A stretch of DNA of 64,000 nucleotides, taken from positions 185,705 through 249,704 of the forward strand of contig NZ_CABPSP010000011.1 in NCBI RefSeq assembly GCF_902459765.1, written 5' to 3'. The stretch comes from Pandoraea anapnoica. GTDB lineage: Bacteria > Pseudomonadota > Gammaproteobacteria > Burkholderiales > Burkholderiaceae. A program made the translations under genes and the position numbers. This document shows positions 27,405-36,556 of this stretch, in pieces (positions within the stretch are counted from its first letter, which is position 1; each line of letters starts with the position of its first letter). The notes under the pieces are model-generated. The model ran no database searches. It was not told where the DNA came from and saw only the letters and a program-made list of their open reading frames with translations.

Positions 27405-28784
27405 ATGAACGAACTTGCCGCAACCGTCACCCGCCCATGGGCGATGTCCGCCCGCGACGCCTGCGTGCTGCTGGCCAATGCCATCCTGATGGTGGCGCTC
27501 ATTGCCCTCTTGCCGTTCGACGACAAGACCAACCGTGGACTCGCACTCACCGTCTTCATCGCCGTGTTGTGGCTGTCCGAAGCCGTCCACCTGACGGCCA
27601 CGGCATTGATGGTGCCGGTCCTTGCCGTACTGCTCGGCATTCTCGAAGTCCCCACCGCGTTGACGTCGTTCGCCCACCCGATCGTTTTCCTGTTCTTCGG
27701 CGGCTTTGCGCTGGCCACCGCCATGCGTATTCAAGGCCTCGACCGCTTCCTCGCGAACCGGCTCCTGACACTCGCTGGCGGACGCATGAATCGGGCCGCG
27801 ATCATGCTGTTCCTCACCACCGCAATGCTGTCGATGTGGGTCAACAACACGTCGACGACCGCCATGATGTTGCCGCTGGCCATGGGCATCCTCTCGCAAC
27901 TCGACGCCAGTCGCGACCGCCGCACGTTCACCTTCCTGCTGCTCGGCATTGCGTATAGCGCCAATATCGGCGGACTGGGCACGGTCGTCGGCAGTGTTCC
28001 CAACGCCATGGTCGCGTCGCATTTGGGCATCGACTTCCTGACGTGGGCCAAATTCGGCGTGCCTTTGGTCGCCGTGCTGCTGCCGCTGATGATTGTCACG
28101 ACGTATGTGGTGTTGCGCCCGCGTCTGGACCAGAAGGTCGACCTCGACGCCGAGCCGATGACGTGGACCGGCCAGCGCATCGCCGCCGTCGGCATCTTCG
28201 GATTGACGGTCATGACCTGGATCTTCAGCCAGCAAATCTCGGTGTGGCTCGGCGGCGTCAAGCAGCTCGACACGCTGATCGCCCTGCTCGCCGCCATCCT
28301 CATCGCGACGACAGGCGTCGCCTCATGGAAGCAGATTCAGGAACACACCGACTGGGGCGTGTTGCTGCTGTTCGGCGGCGGCCTCACCCTGAGCGTCGTG
28401 CTGCGCGATTCGGGCGCGAGCGTCGTCATGGCAAAGGCCGTATCGAGCGCTTTTGCGACCAGCCCGACGCTTGTCGTTCTGCTGATCACCGCTGCGTTCA
28501 TCGTCTTTCTCACCGAACTGACGAGCAACACCGCCAGCGCAGCGATTCTCGTGCCGATCTTTGCTGCGATCTCGGTCTCGCTCGGCATGCCCGAAGCGCT
28601 GCTGACGATGGTGATCGGCATCGGCGCGTCGTGCGCCTTCATGCTGCCGGTGGCTACGCCACCCAACGCCATCGTGTTCGGCACCGGCTGCGTGCCGCAA
28701 CGCTCGATGGTCGGCGCAGGATTCGTCATCAACATCGTCTGCATCCTTGTGATCACGGGCTTCGCGTGGGCGCTCTGGCGCTAA
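27405..28784 (+). CDS. DASS/SLC13 family sodium-dependent anion (dicarboxylate) transporter
   Basis: The 459-residue membrane protein has both signature SNT-type motifs of the divalent anion:Na+ symporter family: MWVNNTSTTAMMLPLAMG in the first repeat and LTELTSNTASAAILVPIFA in the second, plus ANIGGLGTVVGSVPNAMVA. These motifs bind sodium and carboxylate. Family members import succinate, malate, citrate or related diacids. Its place after the aminotransferase/semialdehyde dehydrogenase set suggests uptake of a dicarboxylate or of a carboxylated substrate of that pathway. Confidence 0.92.
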   Translation: MNELAATVTRPWAMSARDACVLLANAILMVALIALLPFDDKTNRGLALTVFIAVLWLSEAVHLTATALMVPVLAVLLGILEVPTALTSFAHPIVFLFFGGFALATAMRIQGLDRFLANRLLTLAGGRMNRAAIMLFLTTAMLSMWVNNTSTTAMMLPLAMGILSQLDASRDRRTFTFLLLGIAYSANIGGLGTVVGSVPNAMVASHLGIDFLTWAKFGVPLVAVLLPLMIVTTYVVLRPRLDQKVDLDAEPMTWTGQRIAAVGIFGLTVMTWIFSQQISVWLGGVKQLDTLIALLAAILIATTGVASWKQIQEHTDWGVLLLFGGGLTLSVVLRDSGASVVMAKAVSSAFATSPTLVVLLITAAFIVFLTELTSNTASAAILVPIFAAISVSLGMPEALLTMVIGIGASCAFMLPVATPPNAIVFGTGCVPQRSMVGAGFVINIVCILVITGFAWALWR

Positions 28785-28894
28785 TGGCGTGAGCCGGGGG
28801 GCGACCTCTCGTGCCCCTCCCCTCGGACGCTCAGACAGACTCGTCACACGGAGCCGGTACAATCTAGGAAAAATACCTCCGGCAATCCGTTGCG

Positions 28895-30082
28895 ATGATG
28901 TCTGCTTCACCTGCCCGAACTGTCCAATCCATGCTTTCTTTACGTCCTGTGCGCGGTGCTCTGGCACTCGCCGCACTCACCGCAGTGCTTGCCGGTTGTG
29001 CAGGCACGCGACCCGGCGCATTCTCGGCCTCCCCGGCAAGCCCGCAGCCCCCCCGCGCTGCGACGACGTCGCCGATGAGCACCGCCTCCGCCGCTGCGTC
29101 CACCGAAACACCGCAGGCCGTCGCGCCGCTGCCGTGGTGTGTGCAAACCTCGCTGCGTGAAGAAGACGACCTCATGCGCAACTTCGGCGGCATTCCCGCT
29201 GGCGTTCGCAAGATCGAGGAAACCCGATTCATCGCCAGCTACGACCGCGTCACGGGCAAAGTCGGCCCGCTCGATAACGGCAATCGCTTCGTGATGGAAT
29301 TCGACGCACAGGGTCACCTGCTCGCCAGCACCGATCGCGGCCGCTATACCTACGACGCCGATGGCCGTCTGTACAGCATCAACGGCAGTAGTGTCGACTG
29401 GCAAGGGCCGGACGAGTGGATCGTGCACGCAACACGGCATCCCGCTTGGAAGGAACAGGTGCGTCAGGAAGACGGGCGTCTGGAATGGACGCGCACGCTG
29501 GTGTCCAGCTCGAACAGCCTGCGCCATCGCCGCCCCGGCACGCTTCAGGCGCGTCAGTTCGACGACGAATGCTTCGCGCTGTCGCGTCAGTGGGAAGCGC
29601 CGAACGAGGCGCGTCAGGTGATTACCGCCGACGGGCGCGCCCGCCCGGCACCGAAGATGGTGTCGTATCGCACGTTCGCCAACGTGGAGCGCAAGCCCGA
29701 TGGCGGACGCATCGTGCGCGACAACGGCGCGGCCGCCTTCATCGATGGTCAATGGCTGCCGCTCGCGTGGGACAACGAGGTCTCGGAGTACTCGCCGCGC
29801 CACGAACTCATCCGCGTGACCCGCACCGACGCGGCCACCGGCGAGCGCCACGTCTCCGAATACCACTACAAGTACGACAGCCACGGCAACATCGTGCGTA
29901 TCGTCATTACGGCCCCCGGCGACCGAGTCGATCCGTTCGCGAATGTCTTCGTGCGAAAGCTGACCTACTTCGATACCACGGTGGCAGCACCCGCTTTACC
30001 GGCGACCCCGGCTGCGTCACCGGCACCGGCCGCTGAATCGACCGCACCGGCCAGCAGCGATAAACTTACGTCGGCAAAGTAA
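28895..30082 (+). CDS. Putative lipoprotein with YD-repeat-like motifs
   Basis: The 395-residue protein has a lipoprotein signal (LALAALTAVLAGC, Cys about residue 36; a second start at 28931 would give a shorter n-region). A Pro/Ala/Thr-rich linker follows, then a domain of unknown family. Two segments resemble single YD/RHS repeats: GRYTYDADGRLYSI and YHYKYDSHGNIVRIV. The C-terminus is another Ala/Pro-rich tail. I do not recognise a family. It probably sits on an envelope membrane. Its last 17 bp overlap the end of the sensor kinase gene on the other strand. Confidence 0.75.
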   Translation: MMSASPARTVQSMLSLRPVRGALALAALTAVLAGCAGTRPGAFSASPASPQPPRAATTSPMSTASAAASTETPQAVAPLPWCVQTSLREEDDLMRNFGGIPAGVRKIEETRFIASYDRVTGKVGPLDNGNRFVMEFDAQGHLLASTDRGRYTYDADGRLYSINGSSVDWQGPDEWIVHATRHPAWKEQVRQEDGRLEWTRTLVSSSNSLRHRRPGTLQARQFDDECFALSRQWEAPNEARQVITADGRARPAPKMVSYRTFANVERKPDGGRIVRDNGAAAFIDGQWLPLAWDNEVSEYSPRHELIRVTRTDAATGERHVSEYHYKYDSHGNIVRIVITAPGDRVDPFANVFVRKLTYFDTTVAAPALPATPAASPAPAAESTAPASSDKLTSAK

Positions 30083-31556
30083 AGCGGAACGTCGCGCCCT
30101 GCGCTGCCTGACCGGACGTGTCCACCAACGTGATGCGCCGGTCGTGCAGTTGCAGGATGCGATGCACGATCCGCAATCCCAGTCCGCCCTCGCGGCGCGC
30201 CCCGCCGACAGTGAACGGCCGCTCGAACAAGCCCTCACGCGCACTCTCCGGAATCCCGGGACCCGTATCGCTCACCCGAACTTCGATCTCCGAACCGGCC
30301 GGTGCTACCGCCACCGTAATCTCGCCGCCGGACGGCGTATAACGCAGCGCGTTTTCCAGCAAGTTCGTGAAGACCCGCTCGATCAGACCGAGGTCGGCCC
30401 GCGCCGCCGGAATCTGCGGCGCGAGTTGCGCACGCAACGCCACACCGCGCGACTCGGCGCTCAGCTCGAATTTCTGGAAGACGTCCTGTATCAGATCCGT
30501 CACGGAGAAAGGCTCCAGCTCCGGCTGCACAAACCCATGCTCAAGACGCGCCAGCTCGAACAACGACTGCGCCAGCGCACCGACCTTGCGACTCTGATCC
30601 AGCGCAATGCCGAGATAGCGCCGTCGCTCGTCGGGCGTGAGCGTCGCGTCCTTGAGCGAAAGCGTCTCAAGATAGCCATGCAGCGACGAAAGTGGCGTGC
30701 GTAAGTCGTGGGAGATGTTGGCGATGAGTTCGCGCCGTTCCTGATCCTGACGCGTCAGCGTACGCCATTGCGTGCCCAGACGCTCGGCCATCTGACGGAA
30801 CGCCCGCTCCAGCACCGTGATCTCGTCGCTCGGACGCGCCTGCTCCGCCGCCAGCGCATCCGTCGACAGGGCGGGCACCGGTGGAGGTGCGGCATCGATG
30901 TCGAAATCGCGCACGGTCTCCGTCAGACGCCGCAGGGGACGCGTAATGAGCGCAAACGCCGCCAGACCCGCAATCAGACACAGCGCCGCGACGAGACCGA
31001 TCGACCACAGCGCCGTATTGAGTGCCGCACTCGTCGCCCCGCGTTCGGCAAACCGGTCGTGCGCCTCGCCCAGCAGCACGACGTAGACGTAACCCACTTC
31101 GCGCCCGTCCACGCGCAACGGCGCGGCGCTGAAGACTTTGCGCACGTCGGCGTTGCGCGGGTCGTCGCCGTAGATCGGCAGCGCCTCGCCGTCGATCAGA
31201 CGATGCACCGGTCCGAGATCGACCTGCATGCGACGCACATGCCCTTCCGGCGCAGCGTGCCCCGTAATGCGCCCCTGTTCGTCGAGCAGATAGACTTCGA
31301 CGCTCGGATTCACGACCATCAGTTGCCCGAACAGACGTCGCACCGCATCGGGCTTCATGCCGTTCGCATCCATTAACTGCGCGTTGGCGGCGATGTGCTC
31401 GGCCAGTCCACGCGAGAGCCCCTGAATCACTTCGGCTTCGTGCATGCGGTTCGCCTGCACCTGCATCCATGCCGACGTGCCGCTGCACACAATCAGCAGC
31501 ACGGCGAACACGAGCGACAGGCGTTGAGTCAGGGAGAGATTCCAGCGACGCATCAT
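30066..31556 (-). CDS. Two-component sensor histidine kinase
   Basis: The product of about 496 residues has a membrane segment at residues 13-33, a periplasmic sensor domain of about 140 residues, a second membrane segment (LWSIGLVAALCLIAGLAAFAL), a HAMP-like linker, the phosphoacceptor HisKA motif NISHDLRTPLSSLHGY (His near residue 280) and an HATPase domain with N-box ENALRYTPSGG, DTGPGIPE and GGLGLRIV. The start at 31556 overlaps the response regulator stop (ATGA). It is the partner of the adjacent OmpR-type regulator. The periplasmic sensor and the divergent msr operon suggest it reports envelope oxidative damage; that link is inference. Confidence 0.93.
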   Translation of the reverse strand: MMRRWNLSLTQRLSLVFAVLLIVCSGTSAWMQVQANRMHEAEVIQGLSRGLAEHIAANAQLMDANGMKPDAVRRLFGQLMVVNPSVEVYLLDEQGRITGHAAPEGHVRRMQVDLGPVHRLIDGEALPIYGDDPRNADVRKVFSAAPLRVDGREVGYVYVVLLGEAHDRFAERGATSAALNTALWSIGLVAALCLIAGLAAFALITRPLRRLTETVRDFDIDAAPPPVPALSTDALAAEQARPSDEITVLERAFRQMAERLGTQWRTLTRQDQERRELIANISHDLRTPLSSLHGYLETLSLKDATLTPDERRRYLGIALDQSRKVGALAQSLFELARLEHGFVQPELEPFSVTDLIQDVFQKFELSAESRGVALRAQLAPQIPAARADLGLIERVFTNLLENALRYTPSGGEITVAVAPAGSEIEVRVSDTGPGIPESAREGLFERPFTVGGARREGGLGLRIVHRILQLHDRRITLVDTSGQAAQGATFRFTLPT

Positions 31557-32308
31557 GCGGCTCCTGCGTCGGTGCCGCCGCCAGTGCCCGCACCCTCTGG
31601 CGCGCCGTCGTTCGCGAACTTGTAACCGCGTCCCCAGACGGTGAGGATGCGCGTGGGCTGCGCGGGATCGGCTTCGATCTTGGCGCGCAGCCGGTTGATG
31701 TGCGTGTTCACCGTGTGTTCGTACCCTTCGTGCTGATATCCCCACACGGCGTTAAGCAGATCCATGCGCGAAAACACTTTGCCAGGCTGACGCGCGAAGA
31801 AGTACAGCAGATCGAATTCGCGCGGCGTGAGATCGAGCAGCTTGCCGCCAAGTGTGGCCTCGCGCGCAATCGGGTCGATAAACAGTCCGGCAATCGCCAG
31901 ACTGCCCGCCTCCATGCGGGCGTTACGGGCCAGCGCATCCACGCGGCGCATCAGCGCCTTGACCCGCGCGACCAGCTCCAGCACCGAAAAGGGCTTGGCA
32001 AGATAGTCGTCTGCGCCCAGCTCCAGTCCTAGAATCCGGTGGACCTCGCTGGAGCGAGCACTGGTGATGATGATGGGGGTGTAGCGGGTCATCTGCCGCG
32101 CTTGTCGGCAGATTTCCAGCCCGTCGACGCCGGGCAGCATGAGATCGAGGATCAGGGCGTCCCAGCCGCCTTCGGCTAGCCGCCGCAGGCCCTCGTTGCC
32201 ATCGGCGCAATGCACGACCTCGAACCGCTCGTCGCGCAAATGCAGCGTGAGCAGGTCGGCAATATGCACGTCGTCTTCGACGAGCAGGACACGGCGCGGC
32301 GATTCCAT
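31553..32308 (-). CDS. OmpR family response regulator
   Basis: The 251-residue protein has a receiver domain with acidic pair EDD at residues 11-13, phosphoacceptor Asp55 in LILDLMLPG, the switch Thr/Ser in IIITSARSS and Lys in LAKPFS. A winged-helix DNA-binding domain follows with LTPREFDLLYFFARQPGKVFSRMDLLNAVWGY and VNTHINRLRAKIE. The start at 32308 drops a non-conserved leader that would otherwise extend to 32413. It is the first gene of the two-component operon and is divergent from msrB with 236 bp between. That space contains an AT-rich patch with TCACG (32377) and CGTGA (32397) in inverted orientation. Confidence 0.93.
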   Translation of the reverse strand: MESPRRVLLVEDDVHIADLLTLHLRDERFEVVHCADGNEGLRRLAEGGWDALILDLMLPGVDGLEICRQARQMTRYTPIIITSARSSEVHRILGLELGADDYLAKPFSVLELVARVKALMRRVDALARNARMEAGSLAIAGLFIDPIAREATLGGKLLDLTPREFDLLYFFARQPGKVFSRMDLLNAVWGYQHEGYEHTVNTHINRLRAKIEADPAQPTRILTVWGRGYKFANDGAPEGAGTGGGTDAGAA

Positions 32309-32544
32309 CGGACGGGAAGCTCCCGGAAAGTGAGTCTTGAAGGCCCCATTGTGCGCAGATCGCGCCCCTGGAGGTATCACGAATTGTTTAATTTTACGTG
32401 AGGACTTTGCCATCGCCGGGGGACTAACCTTCAGTCATCGATCCGGCACGGATCCCCTCTGTGCCGTACCACCGCCGTCGCGCTCCCCAGCTTATGGCGG
32501 CGGGGCCAGCCCGTGCCGGATCGTCCCACTGACCGGAGGATGTT

Positions 32545-33153
32545 ATGAGATTGTCCGATTTGTACCCGCCCAAACCCCGGACGCCCGCCACACCGACGAC
32601 GCAGCCCGCACGTGCAGTGGCGACCAGCGCCGCCCCGACACCCGCGCGCCGCCTGTTTCTGCTGAGCGCGTCGGCCGCAGCCGCCGCCGTCGCCGCCGGG
32701 TTAGTGCCGCGCCTGGTGCGCCCGGCCGTAGCGGCCGAAGGCGCCAACAACACCGAACACTTCGAGGTGACCTTCAGCGACGCCGAATGGCGCAAACGCC
32801 TCTCTGCTGGCCAGTACGAGATCCTGCGTCAGGAAGGCACCGAACGGCCATACTCCAGCCCGCTCAACGACGAACACCGTGCGGGCACCTTTGCCTGTGC
32901 GGGCTGCGCGCAACCGCTGTTCTCGTCGCGCACCAAGTTCGACAGCCACACCGGCTGGCCGAGCTTCTGGACGCCGCTCGACAAGGCCGTGGGCACCCAT
33001 ACGGACCGGAGCTTCGGCATGGTGCGCACGGAAGTGCATTGCAGCCGTTGCGGCGGCCACCTGGGCCACGTCTTCGACGACGGTCCCAAACCGACCGGCC
33101 TGCGCTACTGCATGAACGGTCTTGCGATGACGTTCCTTCCGCAAGCCGCCTGA
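32545..33153 (+). CDS. msrB: Exported peptide-methionine (R)-S-oxide reductase MsrB
   Basis: The 202-residue protein is an MsrB domain behind a Tat-like leader: the twin arginine ARRLFLLSAS (Arg35-36) is followed by an Ala/Val-rich hydrophobic stretch ending AVAA near residue 64. The catalytic domain shows CAGC and CSRCGGHLGHVF for the structural zinc, HTGWPSFW, and catalytic Cys189 in RYCMNG. It reduces methionine-R-sulfoxide in proteins. Fusion to an export signal places it in the periplasm, where its electron donor is probably the DipZ-like protein encoded next. GGAGGA precedes the start. Confidence 0.94.
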   Translation: MRLSDLYPPKPRTPATPTTQPARAVATSAAPTPARRLFLLSASAAAAAVAAGLVPRLVRPAVAAEGANNTEHFEVTFSDAEWRKRLSAGQYEILRQEGTERPYSSPLNDEHRAGTFACAGCAQPLFSSRTKFDSHTGWPSFWTPLDKAVGTHTDRSFGMVRTEVHCSRCGGHLGHVFDDGPKPTGLRYCMNGLAMTFLPQAA

Positions 33154-33229
33154 TATCGGTCCACTACGACGTAACCCCTAATAAAAGCTCGCAGCGCCCG
33201 CACGTCGGACGCCGCTCAAGGAGCGCTTC

Positions 33230-35041
33230 ATGACTTTGCTCATCCTTGCCTACCTCGGCGGGATTCTGACGATCGTCAGCCCGTGCATCTTGCCGGTGCT
33301 GCCGTTCGTGTTCTCGCGTGCCGGTCAGTCGTTCTCACGCAGCGTGCTGCCCATGCTCGCGGGCATGGTGCTGATGTTCGCGCTGGTCGCCACGCTGGCC
33401 GCCGTCGGCGGCAGCTGGGTCGTGCAGGCCAACCAGTACGGCCGCTGGCTCGCGCTCGCCCTCGTCGCAGTGTTCGGCGCGACGCTGCTCTTTCCGAAGC
33501 TGGCCGAACGCCTTACGCACCCGCTCGTGTCGCTGGGCAACCGTCTGACGCAATCCGCGCAGGGCGACGACACCGCCGCAGGCGAGTCCAAGGGCACCGG
33601 CCCGGGTGCGTCGTTCCTGCTCGGCATTGCTACGGGCCTGCTCTGGGCACCGTGTGCCGGCCCGATCCTCGGCCTTGTGCTGACGGGCGCCGCACTGCAA
33701 GGCGCGAGCGTCGGCACGACACTGCTGCTCGTCGCGTACGCCGCAGGTGCCGCCACGTCGCTCGCACTGGCGCTGCTCGTCGGTGGACGCGTCTTCGCCA
33801 CCATGAAGCGCTCGCTTGGCGCAGGCGAGTGGATTCGCCGCGTGCTCGGCGGCCTGATGCTCGCGGGCGTCGGCGCCATTGCCCTCGGCCTCGATACGGG
33901 CGTGCTGGCACAGGTCTCGACGGCCTCGACCGGTGGCATCGAACAGCGTCTGGTCGATCAGTTGGGCGCACGTCGGAATGCCAATGGCACCGACAGTGGC
34001 AGCGCACCACAGGCGCCGCAAGCCGATGCGAACAACGCCATGGTCCGCACCGCCGCGAATGAACCCGCGCCGCTGCCGGTCGAGGGGCAGTTGCCTTCGC
34101 TCGACGGTGCTGTCCAATGGCTCAACTCGCCCCCGCTCACAGCACAGGCACTGCGCGGCAAGGTCGTCCTCGTCGACTTCTGGACGTACTCGTGCATCAA
34201 TTGCCTGCGCACCCTGCCCTACGTGAAGGCGTGGGCACAGAAGTATCGCGATCAGGGCTTGGTCGTCATCGGCGTGCATGCCCCCGAATTTGCCTTCGAG
34301 CGCGACATCAACAACGTGAAGAAGGCGGTGAACGATCTGGGCGTCGACTATCCGGTTGCCATCGACAACAACTACGCCATCTGGCGCGGTTTCAACAATC
34401 AGTACTGGCCCGCGCACTATTTCGTCGACGCACAAGGCCGCGTGCGCTACCACCACTTCGGCGAAGGCAATTACGCCGAGTCGGAGCGCGTGATCCAGCA
34501 ATTGTTGCGCGAAGCCGGTGCGAAACAAGTCGCGGACAGCATCGCCGATGTGAAGGCCGCCGGTGTCCAGCAAGCGCCCGACATGAGTGACGTGCGCTCG
34601 CCGGAGACGTATGTCGGGTACGAACGCGCCGAAAACTTCACGTCGCCGGGCGGTGCGGTGAAGGACGCCGTCAGCGACTATCGCGCGCCGACCTCACCGT
34701 CGCTGAACAACTGGGGGCTTGCCGGACGCTGGAATGTCGGCCCGGAACAAGCCACGGCAACGCAAGCCGGAGCACGTATCGTCTATCGCTTCCATGCCCG
34801 CGATCTGCACCTCGTGCTCGGGCCGGACGCCAACGGCAAGCCCGTGCGCTTTCGTGTTGCGGTAGACGGCCAGGCCCCGGGCAACGCGCATGGCACCGAC
34901 GCGGCAGCCGACGGCACGGGCACCGTGACCTCGCAGCGTCTCTATCAATTGGTGCGCCAGACGGGCGACGTGCAAGACCGCACGTTCACCATCGAGTTTC
35001 TCGATCCGGGCGCATCGGCTTATGCATTCACGTTTGGTTGA
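33230..35041 (+). CDS. DipZ-like protein: CcdA-type membrane domain fused to periplasmic thioredoxin domain
   Basis: The 603-residue protein has three parts. Residues 1-240 are a CcdA/DsbD-beta type electron carrier with about six membrane helices and its redox cysteines Cys19 (IVSPCILPVLPF) and Cys142 (LLWAPCAGPILG). Around 290-440 is a TlpA-like thioredoxin domain with the active site YSCINCLRTLPYVKAW (Cys322, Cys325). The last 140 residues are the DipZ C-terminal beta-rich domain. It would carry electrons from cytoplasmic thioredoxin across the membrane. Its place between msrB and msrA makes it the probable reductant of both exported Msr enzymes. AAGGAG precedes the start; the gap after msrB is 76 bp. 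Confidence 0.92.
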   Translation: MTLLILAYLGGILTIVSPCILPVLPFVFSRAGQSFSRSVLPMLAGMVLMFALVATLAAVGGSWVVQANQYGRWLALALVAVFGATLLFPKLAERLTHPLVSLGNRLTQSAQGDDTAAGESKGTGPGASFLLGIATGLLWAPCAGPILGLVLTGAALQGASVGTTLLLVAYAAGAATSLALALLVGGRVFATMKRSLGAGEWIRRVLGGLMLAGVGAIALGLDTGVLAQVSTASTGGIEQRLVDQLGARRNANGTDSGSAPQAPQADANNAMVRTAANEPAPLPVEGQLPSLDGAVQWLNSPPLTAQALRGKVVLVDFWTYSCINCLRTLPYVKAWAQKYRDQGLVVIGVHAPEFAFERDINNVKKAVNDLGVDYPVAIDNNYAIWRGFNNQYWPAHYFVDAQGRVRYHHFGEGNYAESERVIQQLLREAGAKQVADSIADVKAAGVQQAPDMSDVRSPETYVGYERAENFTSPGGAVKDAVSDYRAPTSPSLNNWGLAGRWNVGPEQATATQAGARIVYRFHARDLHLVLGPDANGKPVRFRVAVDGQAPGNAHGTDAAADGTGTVTSQRLYQLVRQTGDVQDRTFTIEFLDPGASAYAFTFG

Positions 35042-35086
35042 GCGAACCAACATGTCCCTTATTTCCGTTACCGCTGGGAGTTTGAA

Positions 35087-35845
35087 ATGATCCAGTCCAA
35101 TTCGCAGCATCACAGTCAGAAGTCGCCAGCATCGCGCCTGCGGCGCGTATTGCTCGGCGCTGCCGCCGTCGCCTCCGGGGTCTTCGCGTGGCAGATCGGC
35201 GCGTACGCCTTCGGCGGCGCGGAGCCGTCCGTTGTCATCGCCGCACCGAAGCTCGACGAGCCGTCGACCGGCGCGCGCACCGAAACAGCGGTCTTCGCAG
35301 GCGGCTGCTTCTGGGGTGTGCAAGGTGTCTTCCAGCACGTGAAGGGTGTGATGAAAGCAGAGTCCGGCTACGCCGGGGGCACCGCCAAGACCGCCGATTA
35401 CGAGACCGTGAGCAGCGGCACGACGGGACACGCCGAGTCGGTGCAGGTGACGTTCGACCCGCAGCAGGTGTCTTACGGCAAGCTGCTGCAAATTTACTTC
35501 TCGGTCGCCCATAACCCGACGGAGGTGAATCGTCAGGGTCCGGACAGCGGCACGCAATACCGCTCGGCCGTGTTCCCGATGACCGACGCACAGCGACAGG
35601 TCGCAACCGCCTACATCGCGCAGCTCGACGCCTCGCACGCCTACAGCAAACCCATCGCAACGAAAGTGGAGAAATACTCAGGTTTCTATGCCGCCGAGAC
35701 CTATCATCAGGACTTCCTGACGGAGCACCCGAACTATCCGTACATCGTGATCAACGATCTGCCGAAGGTGAAGGACCTCAAGCGTGTCTTCCCCACGCAG
35801 TACCGCGACACACCGGTCCTCGTGAAAACCGCGTCGGCGAAGTAA
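35087..35845 (+). CDS. msrA: Membrane-anchored peptide-methionine (S)-S-oxide reductase MsrA
   Basis: The 252-residue MsrA has catalytic Cys74 in FAGGCFWGVQGVF, then GVMKAESGYAGG, and the family stretch DPQQVSYGKLLQIYFSVAHNPTEVNRQGPDSGTQYRSAVF. Unlike the cytoplasmic enzyme it carries about 65 N-terminal residues with one hydrophobic helix (RRVLLGAAAVASGVFAWQIGAYAF), a membrane anchor or uncleaved signal. It repairs methionine-S-sulfoxide and complements the R-specific MsrB encoded two genes upstream. It lies 45 bp after the DipZ-like gene in one operon, ended by the hairpin at 35855-35892. Confidence 0.95.
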   Translation: MIQSNSQHHSQKSPASRLRRVLLGAAAVASGVFAWQIGAYAFGGAEPSVVIAAPKLDEPSTGARTETAVFAGGCFWGVQGVFQHVKGVMKAESGYAGGTAKTADYETVSSGTTGHAESVQVTFDPQQVSYGKLLQIYFSVAHNPTEVNRQGPDSGTQYRSAVFPMTDAQRQVATAYIAQLDASHAYSKPIATKVEKYSGFYAAETYHQDFLTEHPNYPYIVINDLPKVKDLKRVFPTQYRDTPVLVKTASAK

Positions 35846-35854
35846 TCGACGCAT

Positions 35855-35892
35855 CCAGCGCACAGCCGGTCATTACACCGGCTATGCGCTGG
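35855..35892. terminator. Long hairpin between convergent msrA and VOC genes
   Basis: Arms CCAGCGCACAGCCGGT (35855-35870) and ACCGGCTATGCGCTGG (35877-35892) pair over 16 bp with a single mismatch around the loop CATTAC. The stem is very stable, but the flanks carry only a weak T-rich stretch. It is either a shared terminator or an mRNA-stabilising hairpin. Confidence 0.65.
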
Positions 35893-35953
35893 CAATTTGC
35901 TGGCAAGGCACATCACCGCAGCCCGTTCGCTGCGGGAGTCGCCGCCCCAACCA

Positions 35954-36328
35954 TTAGCGCTCGTCCGACAGCTTGTACACACGCAGACGATGACCGTCGG
36001 GGTCCGATGCCACGAACGTCCGGCCGAAGTCCATATCCGTCGGCGCTTGCAGGATCGTGATGCCGCGTGCGCTCCAGTCTTCCCACGTCGCGTCGACGTG
36101 TGCTTTGGACTGCACAGGAAACACTACCTCGCTGCCACCTGGTGGCGCGATGACCGTCGGCGCCACCGAATAGCGCGCCCACAACCCCAGCTTCATACCC
36201 GTAGGCAGCGTGAATAACGCAAACCCCGGCGACGCTTCGACCGGCTCCATGCCGAACAGCTCGGCGTAGAAACCCGCGCTTTCGGGGGGACTCGCGACAT
36301 ACAAATTGACCATATCCGGATGCAGCAT
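35954..36328 (-). CDS. VOC family protein (glyoxalase/bleomycin-resistance fold)
   Basis: The 124-residue protein has a two-repeat VOC fold: VNLYVASPPESAGFYAELFGMEP, then FALFTLPTGMKLGLW, FPVQSKAHVDATWEDWSARGITILQAP and DMDFGRTFVASDPDGHRLRVYKL. The text resembles PhnB/glyoxalase-like proteins that bind metals or small hydrophobic molecules. The start at 36328 has AGGAG upstream; the longer frame to 36427 adds unrelated residues. The WYL regulator 228 bp upstream on the same strand may control it. The biochemical role is unknown. Confidence 0.88.
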   Translation of the reverse strand: MLHPDMVNLYVASPPESAGFYAELFGMEPVEASPGFALFTLPTGMKLGLWARYSVAPTVIAPPGGSEVVFPVQSKAHVDATWEDWSARGITILQAPTDMDFGRTFVASDPDGHRLRVYKLSDER

Positions 36329-36556
36329 GACAAGCTCCTGTCGTTCGTTATCAATGACGTTCTCATCGACAGCACGGCATCGGTCACTCGGAGAATGAAA
36401 GCCGTTGCGCGCTGCCATGGACGCCATCGTACGAAGCGATGCTGTCAGATTTTGTCAGCAGTCGAACGCCGATTTCAAACGTGAATTCGATGCATCCGAG
36501 GGTGGATTTTTCTCATACTTCGGGGTGCATCGGATCGCCGGGAACCCTCATTCGAC

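Noticed and set aside
36440-36466. Possible SOS-like box (TGTCAG repeated, CTG...CAG) upstream of the VOC gene
   Set aside because: The CTG-CAG spacing is 11 rather than 10 and the arms are not symmetric, so it does not fit a LexA site.
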